Assembly: GCF_013003985.1 (NCBI RefSeq) | Contig: NZ_CP053073.1 | Coordinates: 2,170,001-2,234,000 of the forward strand | DNA length: 64,000 bases | From: Usitatibacter palustris | GTDB taxonomy: Bacteria; Pseudomonadota; Gammaproteobacteria; Burkholderiales; Usitatibacteraceae | Direction: 5' to 3' | Shown here: positions 40,481 to 50,833 of the stretch, piece after piece | Numbering within the stretch: position 1 is the first letter of the stretch | Layout: each line of letters opens with the position of its first letter | Notes under the pieces: model-generated | What the model saw: the letters and a program-made list of their open reading frames with translations, nothing else | Databases searched by the model: none | What the model was told of the DNA's origin: nothing | Made by a program: the position numbers and the translations under genes

Positions 40481-42124
40481 ATGGCCGAACGCGAAGCAAT
40501 GGAATTCGATGTCGTCGTCGTGGGCGCGGGTCCCTCGGGCCTGGCGACCGCGATCCGCCTGAAGCAGCTCTGCGCCGAGCAGGGCAAGGACTTCAGCGTG
40601 TGCGTGGTCGAGAAAGGCTCCGAGGTCGGCGCGCACATCCTCTCGGGCGCGGTGATCGATCCACGCGCACTGACGGAGTTGCTCCCGAAGTGGAAGGAAG
40701 ACGGCGCTCCGCTCAACCAGCCGGTGACCGAGGATCGCTTCCTCTTCCTCACCGACAAAAGCTCGTACCGGACGCCCAACTGGATGCTCCCGGCCTGCTT
40801 CACCAACCACGGCTGCTACACCGCGAGCCTCGGCAACCTCTGCCGCTGGCTGGGCACGCAGGCGGAAGCCCTGGGTGTGGAGATCTATCCGGGATTCGCC
40901 GCGGCCGAAGTCCTCTATGCGGAAGACGGCAGCGTGCGCGGTGTCGCGACGGGCGACATGGGCATCGGCAAGCACGGAGAGAAGACCGCACGCTATGCCC
41001 AGGGCATGGAGCTGCACGCGAAGTACACCGTGTTCGCCGAAGGCTGCCGCGGCAACCTCGGCCGGCAACTCGAAGCGCGCTTCAGGCTGCGCGACGGCGT
41101 GGGCCCGCAGGTCTACGGCATCGGCCTCAAGGAACTGTGGGAAGTGAAGCCCGAGAAGCACGTGCCCGGCCTCGTCGTGCACACCGCGGGCTGGCCGCTC
41201 GAGAGCGATACCTACGGCGGCTCATTCCTCTACCACCTCGAGAACAACCAGGTGGCGGTGGGCTTCGTGGTGGGCCTTGGCTACACCAACCCGTACCTGC
41301 ACCCGTTCGAGGAATTCCAGCGCTACAAGACGCACCCGGCGATCCGCGGCTTCTTCGAAGGCGGACGGCGCATCTCCTATGGCGCCCGCGCCATTGCCGC
41401 CGGCGGACTGCAATCGCTGCCCAAGCTCACGTTCCCGGGTGGGGCCCTCGTCGGCGACGACGCGGGATTCCTCAACGCATCCCGCATCAAGGGAACCCAC
41501 GCGGCCATCAAGTCCGGAATGCTCGCCGCGGAATCGGCCTTCGCGGCCCTGTCGGCGTCCCGCGCGAACGACGAGCTGTCGTCCTATCCCGACGCCTTCC
41601 GCGCGAGCTGGCTCCATGGGGAACTGCACCGCGCGCGCAATTTCAAACCCTGGATGGTGAAGGGACTGTACGTGGGCACCCTCATGGTCGGGATCGACCA
41701 GGTCGTCTTCCGGGGCAAGGCACCGTGGACGCTGTCCCACCACCTCGCCGACCACGAGACCCTCGTCCCGAAGGCGTCCGCGACCCCCATCACCTACCCC
41801 AAACCCGACGGGGTGCTGACGTTCGATCGGTTGTCATCGGTCTTCGTGTCCAATACGAACCACGAGGAGGACCAGCCCGCCCACCTCACCCTGAAGGACC
41901 CGCGCATCCCGATCGAAGTAAACCTGGCGGTTTACGACGCCCCCGAGACGCGCTACTGTCCTGCAGGGGTGTACGAAATCGTCACGGAAGGCGGCACGCC
42001 CCGGTTGCAGATCAACGCGCAGAACTGCGTGCACTGCAAGACCTGCGACATCAAGGATCCCCGGCAGAACATCGTCTGGGTCACGCCCGAGGGTGGCGGA
42101 GGGCCGAACTACCCCAACATGTAA
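40481..42124 (+). CDS. Electron transfer flavoprotein-ubiquinone oxidoreductase
   Basis: 547 residues. FAD-binding VVVVGAGPSGLATAIRL opens the protein, and the middle carries GGSFLYHLENNQVAVGFVVG and ALVGDDAGFLN. The C-terminal 4Fe-4S domain has its cysteines in RYCPAGVY and NCVHCKTCDIKDP. It passes electrons from ETF (acyl-CoA dehydrogenases) to the quinone pool at the membrane. ETF subunits are not in the window; fatty-acid-type genes occur at 50834-53024. Confidence 0.95.
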   Translation: MAEREAMEFDVVVVGAGPSGLATAIRLKQLCAEQGKDFSVCVVEKGSEVGAHILSGAVIDPRALTELLPKWKEDGAPLNQPVTEDRFLFLTDKSSYRTPNWMLPACFTNHGCYTASLGNLCRWLGTQAEALGVEIYPGFAAAEVLYAEDGSVRGVATGDMGIGKHGEKTARYAQGMELHAKYTVFAEGCRGNLGRQLEARFRLRDGVGPQVYGIGLKELWEVKPEKHVPGLVVHTAGWPLESDTYGGSFLYHLENNQVAVGFVVGLGYTNPYLHPFEEFQRYKTHPAIRGFFEGGRRISYGARAIAAGGLQSLPKLTFPGGALVGDDAGFLNASRIKGTHAAIKSGMLAAESAFAALSASRANDELSSYPDAFRASWLHGELHRARNFKPWMVKGLYVGTLMVGIDQVVFRGKAPWTLSHHLADHETLVPKASATPITYPKPDGVLTFDRLSSVFVSNTNHEEDQPAHLTLKDPRIPIEVNLAVYDAPETRYCPAGVYEIVTEGGTPRLQINAQNCVHCKTCDIKDPRQNIVWVTPEGGGGPNYPNM

Positions 42125-42136
42125 GGAGGATTCGCG

Positions 42137-42568
42137 ATGAAGAACGTGGCTGAACTCCTCAGAATCAGACCCGCCCGCATCGTGTCGGTGAAGCCCGAGG
42201 ACACCGTGCTCGACGCGATCAAGGTGCTGGCCCGCGAGAACATCGGGGCCGCGATCGTGATGACGGGCGATCGCCTCGCCGGCATCTTTTCCGAACGCGA
42301 CTACACCCGCAAGGTGATCCTCCAGGGTCGCTCCTCCAACACCACCCGGGTCGAGGAAATCATGACCACGACGGTGGTGGTCGTGAGCCCGCGCACCCAC
42401 ACCCGCGAGTGCATGGCGCTGATGACGGAGAAGAACATCCGCCACCTGCCCGTGGTCGACCAGGGACGGGTGACCGGCATGGTCTCCATCCGCGACATCG
42501 TGGGCGACATCATCGCCGACCAGGACTTCACGATCGAGCAACTGGAGCACTACATCTCCGGTCAATGA
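42137..42568 (+). CDS. CBS-domain-pair protein
   Basis: 143 residues made almost wholly of two CBS domains (about 8-60 and 75-130), with the repeats SERDYTRKVIL and SIRDIVGDIIA. It has a strong AAGGAGGA site. CBS pairs bind adenosine nucleotides and act as energy sensors; stand-alone copies have no fixed partner, and none is evident. It lies 12 bases after the ETF-QO stop and 7 bases before the ABC ATPase gene. Confidence 0.9.
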   Translation: MKNVAELLRIRPARIVSVKPEDTVLDAIKVLARENIGAAIVMTGDRLAGIFSERDYTRKVILQGRSSNTTRVEEIMTTTVVVVSPRTHTRECMALMTEKNIRHLPVVDQGRVTGMVSIRDIVGDIIADQDFTIEQLEHYISGQ

Positions 42569-42575
42569 AGTCCTG

Positions 42576-43231
<656 letters not shown>

Positions 43232-43235
<4 letters not shown>

Positions 43236-45742
43236 ACGCGGGTGTGGCCTCGCAGCTCCTGCGCGGGTTCGCGGCGGGCAACCGCGCCCGCATCGCGCTG
43301 TCGGTGGCGGCGATCGCGCTCGGCGTGGCGCTCGGGACGGCGGTCGATACGCTGCATTCGTCCGCGATCGCCGAAATCGAAGGCGCCGCGCGCGCACTCG
43401 GCGGCACCGCGGATCTCAACGTGCGCGGCCCGCGCCTGGGCTTCGATGAATCGCTCTATCCGGCGCTCGCCAAGCGCGCGGAGGTGCAGGTCGCCAACCC
43501 CATCGTCGAAGTGGAGGCGAAGCTCGCCGGCCAGGCCGAGACCGTGCGCGTGATGGGCATCGACATCTTCAAGGCTTCGCGCATGCAGCCGGCGTTTCTC
43601 GCGCGCCAGGGCGCGGCCACGGCGAGCGAAGCGGTGGACTACCTCGACAAGCGCAACGCATGGATGACGCCCGCGGCCTTCGTGCGCGCGAAAGCGAAAG
43701 TGGGCCAGCCGTTCAAGGTCCGCGCCGGCAGCCGCGACGTGGAGCTGATCGCCGCGGGAACCCTCCCCCAGCTTGCCGACGGCGGTGCGGCGATCGTCAT
43801 GGACATCGCGGCGGCCCAGGACCTCTTCGATCTCGGTGGCAAGCTCTCGCGCGTGGAACTGCGGCTGAAGCGCGGCGTGGACGTTGCGTCGTTTCACGCC
43901 GCGCTCCTCGCTTCGCTGCCGCCCGGTGTCACGGCCACGACGCCCGCGTCGCTGCCGGGCCGGCTCGCAAGCCTCACGCGCGCCTATCGCGTGAACCTCG
44001 CGGCGCTCTCGCTCGTCTCGCTGCTCACGGGACTCTTCCTCGTCTTCTCCGCGCTCGCGCTGCAGGCCGCGCGCCGCCGCCAGGAATTCGCGCTGCTGCG
44101 TGCGCTTGGTGTCACGCGCCGCGGCCTGCTGGGGTTGCTCGCCATCGAAGGACTCGTGGTCGGCGTGGCGGGAAGCGTGCTCGGGGTATTGCTCGGCCTC
44201 GTCTCGAGCCGCGTGCTCCTCGAGACGTTTGGATCCGACCTCGGCGCCGGTTACTTTCGCGGCATCGATTCGACCTTCGCACCCGATCCCATCGCCCTCG
44301 TCGCGATCGCGATCGCGGGGGTGGCCGTGGCGATGACCGGCGCGCTCGTGGTCGCTCGCGCGGTCGCGCGACTCGATGTCGCCACGGCCCTGCGTGATCG
44401 CACGCTCGACCTTCCCGTCGCGGCCCGGCATGCCTTGCGCTGGGCGGCTGCGTTTGGCGTTGCCGGGGCGCTGTTGCTCACGCTTCCCGCGATTGGCGGC
44501 TTGCCCCTGGGGGGTTATGCGGCGATCGCGCTGTGGCTGGCCGCCGCGGTACTCGTCGTCGATCCCGTTTGCCGCGCGCTCATCGCCCGGTTGCGGCCGA
44601 GCGATCCGCCGATCGTGTCGCTCGCACTCGCCCAGGTGCGCCACCTGCCGGGACACCTTTCGGCGGCGGTCGCGGGCATCGTCGTCAGCACCGCCCTGTG
44701 CGCCGCGATGGCCGTGATGGTTCATTCGTTCCGCGTCTCGCTCGAGCAATGGCTGTCGGGCGTGATCGGCGCGGATCTCTACGTGCGTTCCTCGCCGCAG
44801 GGTGACACGGGCTTCTTCACGTTCGCGGAGCAGCAACGGGTCGCGGCGCTGCCCGGCATCGCGACCCTGGAAGCGTTGCGCTACGACCGGCTGGTGATCG
44901 ACAGCGATCTGTCGGCCGTGACCCTGCTCGCGCGTCCCGTCGATGCACGCTCGCTCGCCGGGTTCCAGGCTTCGCCCGCGAAGCGGCCCGAGGGGTCCGC
45001 CATTCCCGTGTGGATCTCCGAGGCGGCGATCGACCTGCACGGCTGGAAGACCGATTCGACGATCACGTTGCCGATCGCCGGGCGCCGCGTTCCGGTCCTC
45101 GTCGCCGGGCGTTTTCGCGACTACGCGCGCACCTGGGGCGCGGTGCTGATGGACGTCGAGGACTACCGCCGGCTCTCGGGCGACGACCGGGCCAATGACA
45201 TGGCGCTGCGCCTCGCGCCGGGCCACCCCGCCGCAACGGCCATCGCCGCGATCCGGCAGGCGCTGCCCGCCTCCGAGCTCGTGATCGACGAGGCGAGCGA
45301 GATCCACCGGCGATCGCTCGCCGCGTTCGATCGCACCTTCGCGGCGACCTATGCGCTCGAGGCCGTGGCGATCTTCATTGCGCTTGCGGGCGTGACGAGC
45401 AGTTTCGCGGCGCTCGCGTGGTCGCGCAGGCGCGAGTTCGGCGTGCTTCGGCACCTTGGGCTCACGCGGCGCGAAGTACTTCGCCTGCTCGCACTCGAGG
45501 GCGCTGCGGCCGGTGCGCTGGGCGCGGGTCTCGGGCTCGCCGCGGGGTCCGCCATCAGCCTCGTGCTCATCGGTGTGGTGAACCGCCAGTCGTTCCACTG
45601 GGATCTCGAGTTGCATTGGCCCCTCACGGGTCTCGCGATCCTCGCCGCGGCGGTTGTCCTGCTGTGCGCGCTCGGCGCACGTTGGAGCGCCCGCGCCGCA
45701 GTTCGAGCCGATGCCGTGCTCGCGGTGAAAGACGATGCCTAG
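43232..45742 (+). CDS. Large FtsX-type ABC transporter permease (AttF/G-like)
   Basis: 836 residues, with a membrane segment near the N-terminus, a periplasmic MacB-like domain (about 45-240), then groups of membrane helices near 245-395 and 405-470, a second periplasmic domain (about 500-700) and a final FtsX block (LRHLGLTRREVLRLLALEG). This is two FtsX units in one chain, as in YbbP-type permeases. With the ATPase it likely moves lipids or lipoproteins or acts mechanically on the envelope. Its last 8 bases overlap the AttH-like gene. Confidence 0.88.
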
Positions 45743-46820
45743 ATCCGCGTTTATCCGCGTTTATCTGCGGACCCTGCCTTGCTTCCTGCTCCTTCTCGCC
45801 GGCCACTCCGCCGCATCGCCCGACTTCGATCCGGTCGTTCCCGGCCGCGCGATCACGCTCGCGGCCGACGGCGGCGCCCACCCCGGACATCGCATCGAGT
45901 GGTGGTATGTCACGGGCCAGGTGGAATCGCCGCGCGGCCCCCTCGGCTTCCAGGTGACGTTCTTTCGCGTGCGCAATCCCGCCGCGGAAACAAGCCCCAG
46001 CCGATTCGCGCCCGCGCAGCTCCTGTTCGCGCACGCCGCCGTGGCAGAACCCGCGCACGGAAAGCTGCGCCACGACCAGCGCACCGCGCGCACGGGCTTT
46101 GGTCTTGCCGAGACGCGCGCCGGAGCCACCGACGTCGTCATCGATGACTGGATGCTCCGCCGCGAAGGCGAGACGTATCGCACGCGCATCCCGGCGGAAG
46201 GATTCACGCTGGACCTCACGCTGCGGCCCACGCAGCCGGTGCTCCTGCAGGGCGATCGTGGTTTCAGCCGCAAGGGCGTGTCCCTCGAGGAAGCGAGCTA
46301 CTACTACAGCGAGCCACAGCTCGAGACGAGCGGGACGATCACGCTTGGCACGCAGGTGCTCGCCGTGAAGGGCACGGCGTGGCTCGACCACGAATGGTCG
46401 AGCGCGCCGCTCGCCAAGGACGCGGCCGGCTGGGACTGGGTCGGCGCGAACCTCGACGATGGTTCCGCGCTCATGGCCTTTCGCATGCGCAGCAAGGATG
46501 GCGGCGTCCTCTGGGCCACCGCCACGCAGCGCGCGCGCGATGGAACGCTCAAGCACTTCGATGCCGCGGCCGTGCGCTTCACGCCGCGCCGCACGTGGAA
46601 ATCGCCGCGCACATCGACCACGTATCCGGTCGCGATGGACCTCGAGGTCGGCGGCCAGTCGTGGCGCCTCGAGCCGCTCATGGACGACCAGGAGCTCGAT
46701 GGCCGCGCGAGCACCGGCACGCTCTACTGGGAGGGAGCCATATCTCTCACGAATGCGCAGGGCGCGCGCGGCCGCGGTTATCTCGAGCTCACCGGCTATC
46801 GCGAACGGGTACCCTTCTAG
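45735..46820 (+). CDS. Secreted AttH/CrtC-like lipocalin-type protein
   Basis: 361 residues with a signal peptide ending HSAAS. The motif HRIEWWYVTGQVESP near residue 55 and TAWLDHEWSS near residue 215 are hallmarks of the AttH/hydroxyneurosporene synthase (CrtC) double-lipocalin family. No carotenoid gene is nearby. The context of an AttE-like ATPase and an FtsX permease fits attEFGH-type clusters, where AttH is an exported protein of unknown substrate. Codons about 4-12 lie inside a short repeated DNA element. The ATG overlaps the permease stop. Confidence 0.88.
   Translation: MPRSAFIRVYLRTLPCFLLLLAGHSAASPDFDPVVPGRAITLAADGGAHPGHRIEWWYVTGQVESPRGPLGFQVTFFRVRNPAAETSPSRFAPAQLLFAHAAVAEPAHGKLRHDQRTARTGFGLAETRAGATDVVIDDWMLRREGETYRTRIPAEGFTLDLTLRPTQPVLLQGDRGFSRKGVSLEEASYYYSEPQLETSGTITLGTQVLAVKGTAWLDHEWSSAPLAKDAAGWDWVGANLDDGSALMAFRMRSKDGGVLWATATQRARDGTLKHFDAAAVRFTPRRTWKSPRTSTTYPVAMDLEVGGQSWRLEPLMDDQELDGRASTGTLYWEGAISLTNAQGARGRGYLELTGYRERVPF
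45743..45770. repeat. Short tandem repeat inside the AttH leader
   Basis: ATCCGCGTTT occurs twice in tandem and is followed by ATCTGCGG. The same style of degenerate 10-base unit is common between genes in environmental bacteria and resembles the repeat at 51613-51830. Here it encodes the charged start of a signal peptide (AFIRVYLR). Confidence 0.6.
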
Positions 46821-46822
46821 GC

Positions 46823-48124
46823 ATGGGGGAGCCAACAACCGAAAGCGTGCGCGCCGAAGTCGGACACATCGGCGCGATCGAAGGCCTGCGGGGCGTGGCG
46901 GTGCTGTGGGTCGTGCTGATGCATTACTTCGTGCTGCGCGGTGGGCTCGACGACCCTTGGATCGGCCTGCTGAACACCCAGCCCGCGCTCAAGGCCATCG
47001 TCGCGAACGGTTACCTCGGCGTGGATCTCTTCTTCCTCATCACCGGGTTCCTGCTCACGCTTCCGTGGTTTCGCCATGCGATGCAGGGCCGCGCCGCACC
47101 CTCGGCCCGCGAGTTCTACCGCCGACGCGTGCGACGCATCGTGCCGGCGTACTACGTGCAGCTGCTCATTCTCTTCGCGCTCGTGATCCCGCTGGTGCAC
47201 GGCAGCGAGTTCTGGATGCGCAACCTCTGGTTCACGCTCTACAACATCGGCGCGCACGTGACGTTCCTGCACTACACGACGCCGCTCTCGAGCGCGTCGC
47301 TCAGCCTCAACGGCGCACTGTGGACGCTGGCGCTCGAAGCGCAGTACTACCTGCTGCTGCCATTGCTGGCTCCCCTCTTCGTGCGCTGGCCCTGGCGAAC
47401 CACCGCGTCCCTTGCGGCGATCGCGCTCGCATGGCGATACCAGGCGAACCACGGCCTGGCAGCCCTCGTCGCCTGGGAGATGCGCCTCGGCGAAGCGTGG
47501 AAGATTCCCGAGAGCACGATTCGCCACTTCCTGTGGACGCAGCTCCCGGGGTATCTCGCGCACTTCGCCATCGGCGTGATGATCGGCCGCGCGTGGCTCA
47601 TGCGACGCGTGGTGACGAGCTACACGCACGCCGAAGCGGCGTGGCAGGCCATCGCCGTGGCGGCATTGGTGGGCCTCTATGTTTCGCACGCCGCGGGATC
47701 GAACCTCGGCGACTTCGCGTGGGCGGTCGTGCCGCTCTCGCTCGGCCTCGCGATGTATGCCTTCGTGGTTCGCTCACCGCACTCGTCGAACACCGTGCTC
47801 GCCCAGGGGCCGCTCGCCTTCGTCGGCCGCGTGAGCTACTCGACGTACCTCTATCACCTGCCGCTGCTGCTTGTCTGGAACAAGTACGCGCCGGACCTTT
47901 CCTGGGCCGGCTTTCCGGTCTACCTCGCCCTCCTCCTCGCGCTCTCGTGGCTTTCGTGGCGCTTCGTGGAGCGGCCCTTCATGCAACCTTCCTCCAAGCC
48001 CGTCCCGAACCCATGGCCGACAAACGCTGCTCCTGGTGCCTCGGAAGCGCCGACTACATCGCCTACCACGACCGCGAGTGGGGCAAGCCCGTCCACGACG
48101 ACCGCGTCCTCTTCGAATTCCTGA
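46823..48124 (+). CDS. Acyltransferase family 3 membrane protein (OafA-like)
   Basis: 433 residues with about ten membrane helices. It opens with IGAIEGLRGVAVLWVVLMHY (catalytic-type His at the end of helix 1), then GYLGVDLFFLITGFLL and YRRRVRRIVPAYY, all family 3 acyltransferase marks; LAFVGRVSYSTYLYHLPLLL lies near the end. Such enzymes O-acylate surface sugars or lipids. The last 37 residues are a Pro/Thr/Ser/Ala-rich tail encoded in another frame of tag, overlapping it by 112 bases. The gene is one base from the AttH stop region and may be co-transcribed. Confidence 0.85.
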   Translation: MGEPTTESVRAEVGHIGAIEGLRGVAVLWVVLMHYFVLRGGLDDPWIGLLNTQPALKAIVANGYLGVDLFFLITGFLLTLPWFRHAMQGRAAPSAREFYRRRVRRIVPAYYVQLLILFALVIPLVHGSEFWMRNLWFTLYNIGAHVTFLHYTTPLSSASLSLNGALWTLALEAQYYLLLPLLAPLFVRWPWRTTASLAAIALAWRYQANHGLAALVAWEMRLGEAWKIPESTIRHFLWTQLPGYLAHFAIGVMIGRAWLMRRVVTSYTHAEAAWQAIAVAALVGLYVSHAAGSNLGDFAWAVVPLSLGLAMYAFVVRSPHSSNTVLAQGPLAFVGRVSYSTYLYHLPLLLVWNKYAPDLSWAGFPVYLALLLALSWLSWRFVERPFMQPSSKPVPNPWPTNAAPGASEAPTTSPTTTASGASPSTTTASSSNS

Positions 48125-48582
48125 TCCTCGAAGGCGCGCAGGCGGGCCTCTCCTGGTCCACGATCCTCGCCAAGCGCGCGAACTACCGGCGCGCGTTCGC
48201 GGACTTCGACCCGGTGAAGGTCGCGCGCTTCACGCCCGCGCGCGTGGAGAAACTGCTCCTCGACCCGGGCATCGTGCGCAATCGATTGAAAGTGGAAGGC
48301 ACCGTGAAGAACGCGAAGGCGTTCCTCGCCGTGCAGAAGGAATTCGGGAGCTTCGACGCCTACGTGTGGCGCTTCGTCGGCGGCAAGCCGAAGGTCAATC
48401 GGCCGCGCTCGTCAAAGGAAGTCCCCGCGAGCTCGCCTGAATCCGACGCGCTCTCGAAGGACCTGAAGAAGCGCGGCTTCACGTTCGTGGGCTCCACCAT
48501 CCTGTACGCGTACATGCAGGCGGTGGGGATGGTGGACGACCACGTGCGGGGCTGCCCGGCAACAGCGGCACTGTCATCCTGA
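48013..48582 (+). CDS. tag: DNA-3-methyladenine glycosylase I
   Basis: 189 residues. The zinc residues are seen at CSWCL near the start, YHDREWG and the C-terminal DDHVRGCP; the substrate pocket block is LILEGAQAGLSWSTIL. It removes 3-methyladenine from DNA. Its start lies inside the acyltransferase gene. The last codons and TGA stop are supplied by the left end of the palindromic repeat at 48573. Confidence 0.93.
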   Translation: MADKRCSWCLGSADYIAYHDREWGKPVHDDRVLFEFLILEGAQAGLSWSTILAKRANYRRAFADFDPVKVARFTPARVEKLLLDPGIVRNRLKVEGTVKNAKAFLAVQKEFGSFDAYVWRFVGGKPKVNRPRSSKEVPASSPESDALSKDLKKRGFTFVGSTILYAYMQAVGMVDDHVRGCPATAALSS

Positions 48583-48668
48583 GGAGCGCAGCGACGAAGG
48601 ACCTGCTTTAGGGTTTTAACTGTTAACCCCTAAAGCAGGTCCTTCGGGCCTTCGGCCCTCAGGATGAC
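48573..48668. repeat. 96-base palindromic element, GTCATCCTGAG family (copy 1)
   Basis: Outer arms GTCATCCTGAGG and CCTCAGGATGAC share one centre (48620.5) with a 19-bp inner palindrome CGAAGGACCTGCTTTAGGG at 48595-48613 / 48628-48646. The left arm contains the tag stop codon; the right end is 6 bases from the stop of the convergent DUF4394 gene. The inner hairpin may act as a two-way terminator. A shorter relative is at 60283. Confidence 0.85.
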
Positions 48669-48674
48669 CGTTGA

Positions 48675-49559
48675 TTACGGAACGATCGCCATCCCGCGGA
48701 TCGCCTGGCCCCCGGCGATCGTACCCAGGAACGTCGCCGCACCCGACTTGAGGTCGATCGAGTAGAGGCGCGACTCCTTCGAGCCCAGGCGCACGAACGC
48801 GGCGTAGGCCGCATTGTTCACGTCCGAGATGTCGAAGCTCACGCGCGACGATTCGCCGACGCCGAGCTGGCCCACCGTGAAGAGCTGCCCGGTGTTGGGC
48901 GACACCACCGGCGTTTCGCCTTCCTTCGTGCCTTGCGTGACCAGCAGGTCATTGCGGCCGTCGATCGCGTAGTTGGTCGTGAGCTTGTCGTTCGTCTTGT
49001 TGTACGTGTAGCCCGCGCCCATGATGCGCGGCGTCAGGTGCTGGTTCTTGTCCCCCGGTGCGTAGGCAAGCGGGTAATCGGTCTGCACGCCCGGGTAGTC
49101 CGCGTTCGAGTCGACGACGGCGCCCGTGTCCGGATGCGCGCGCATGTTCTGCTGGTTGTCGCTCACGATGCGGATGCGGTCGACCGTGGGGTTGAAGTCG
49201 AAACCGAACTCGTTGCCGTCGAGCGCCACCGCGAACTTGTCGTTGCCCACCTGGCGCATGCCGCCGGTGGCCGGATCGACGACGTAGAGGCGACCCGCGC
49301 GAGTGAGCGCATAGAGCATGCCGCGCGCGACCCGGTAGTCGATGCCCACCACTTCGTCGCCGGCCTCGAGGCCGACGAGCGGCTTCTTCGCGGTGATGAC
49401 CTGCGGCGTGCCGGCGTTGAAGGTGATGAGCTCGTGCGAGAGCGTCACGGCCTGGATGATTTCCTTCCGGGGCGTGCCGGTGGGCTCGGTGAGCGTGGCC
49501 ATCGTCGAGCAACCGGCGGCGAAGAGAAGTGCGGGAATGACGAGCGCGGACGTTTTCAT
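48675..49559 (-). CDS. DUF4394 lipoprotein
   Basis: 294 residues. A lipoprotein signal with lipobox FAAGC begins it. The body matches DUF4394: LVGLEAGDEVVGIDYRVARG, GFDFNPTVDRIRIVSDN and NADYPGVQTDYPLAYAPGD, blocks thought to form a beta-propeller-like fold. Function is unknown. It is co-transcribed behind the MFS gene (ATGA overlap). Confidence 0.88.
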   Translation of the reverse strand: MKTSALVIPALLFAAGCSTMATLTEPTGTPRKEIIQAVTLSHELITFNAGTPQVITAKKPLVGLEAGDEVVGIDYRVARGMLYALTRAGRLYVVDPATGGMRQVGNDKFAVALDGNEFGFDFNPTVDRIRIVSDNQQNMRAHPDTGAVVDSNADYPGVQTDYPLAYAPGDKNQHLTPRIMGAGYTYNKTNDKLTTNYAIDGRNDLLVTQGTKEGETPVVSPNTGQLFTVGQLGVGESSRVSFDISDVNNAAYAAFVRLGSKESRLYSIDLKSGAATFLGTIAGGQAIRGMAIVP

Positions 49560-50785
49560 GAAGCTCCCTTGTGACGTGAACGAGTGCCGACGGTGAGCGC
49601 GGTGCCGATGGCCAGCAGTTGCAGTGCAGCCGCGCCCCACAGCACGTGGGTGTAGCGGCCCGCGTCCATCAGCGGGCCGAAGAGCAGCGGCGCGGCGGCG
49701 AAGCCGACGTCGAGCCCTGAGTAGGTGAAACCGTAGACGCGCCCGAAAGCGCCCTGTCCGAAGGTGCTGGTGGCCGCGCGGCGCACGAGGATGTCGCGCG
49801 AAGGGCCGGAGAACCCGACGCAAAAGCCCATGACCGCCATCAGCGCGGGCAGCGCCGCGGCCGGCAGCGCGGCCGAGGCGATCGTGGCCGCCGCGATGGC
49901 CGCGACCGACAAGGCGATGGCGACGTTGCGGTCCTGCGTCTCGCCGCGAGACGCGAAGAAGCCACCGGTCGCCGTTCCCGCCGCGCTGGCGAGCAGGTAA
50001 GCCGTCAGCGCGGAAGCCGCGACCGTGAGCGTGACGCCATAGACGCGCTCGAAGATCGACGGCGCGAAGTTCTGCAGCGCGCCGAAGGCAAGCGTCACGA
50101 TGAGGAAGAAGGCGAAGCAGAACCACACGGTCGGCGTACGCAGGAAAGCGAACGTGCTGCCGATCTGTTCCTTCGAGGCGCTGCCCGCGGGCGAAGCCAC
50201 ATCCGCGAACACGCTGCGATTGAGATAGAGGACGAAGAGCGAGGTGAGACCCACGAGCGCCGCGCCGATACCCGCGGCGCGCCAGCCTGCGAACGCCGCG
50301 ATGGTGGCGAGTACGACGGGCGCCGTGGCCCAGCCCAGGTTGCCCGAGAGCCCGTGGACCGAGAACGCGTGGCCGAGCCGCGTGGGTGTCACACGGCGAT
50401 TGAGCAGCGTGAAGTCCGCGGGATGAAACACGCTGTTGCCAAGACCCGCGATGAACGCGGCGAGCAGCAGCATCGGCAGGTTCTGCGCCACTGCAAGCGC
50501 AAGGCCCGACAGCGCGAGCAGACCGATTCCGCCGTAAAGAACCCGCAGCGCCCCGAAGCGATCGACCACGAAACCCGCCATCGCCTGGCCGATGCCCGAA
50601 ACGACGAAGAACACCGTCATCGTGAGGCCGACCTGCGTGAAGTTCAGCCCGAACGCCGGCATCAGCCACGGGAACAGCGCCGGGAACATGAAGTGGTAGA
50701 AGTGCGACGTGCCGTGCACGAAACCGACCAGCGAAATGACCGTCGCGTCCTGCCGCAGTGTCGTCGTGGGGGTCGTTGCGGCCAT
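49556..50785 (-). CDS. MFS transporter
   Basis: 409 residues, about twelve membrane helices. The GFVVDRFGALRVLYGG loop between helices 2 and 3 is the MFS signature, and FVHGTSHFYHFMFPALFPWL at the start resembles the fosmidomycin-resistance (Fsr) and related groups. The substrate is unknown. It diverges from the enoyl-CoA hydratase-like gene with a 48-base gap and overlaps the DUF4394 gene, which suggests joint expression with that lipoprotein. Confidence 0.85.
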   Translation of the reverse strand: MAATTPTTTLRQDATVISLVGFVHGTSHFYHFMFPALFPWLMPAFGLNFTQVGLTMTVFFVVSGIGQAMAGFVVDRFGALRVLYGGIGLLALSGLALAVAQNLPMLLLAAFIAGLGNSVFHPADFTLLNRRVTPTRLGHAFSVHGLSGNLGWATAPVVLATIAAFAGWRAAGIGAALVGLTSLFVLYLNRSVFADVASPAGSASKEQIGSTFAFLRTPTVWFCFAFFLIVTLAFGALQNFAPSIFERVYGVTLTVAASALTAYLLASAAGTATGGFFASRGETQDRNVAIALSVAAIAAATIASAALPAAALPALMAVMGFCVGFSGPSRDILVRRAATSTFGQGAFGRVYGFTYSGLDVGFAAAPLLFGPLMDAGRYTHVLWGAAALQLLAIGTALTVGTRSRHKGAS

Positions 50786-50833
50786 CAGTCGTTACAACCA
50801 TCGATACGCATCTCGTCATTGTAAACTGGCCGC

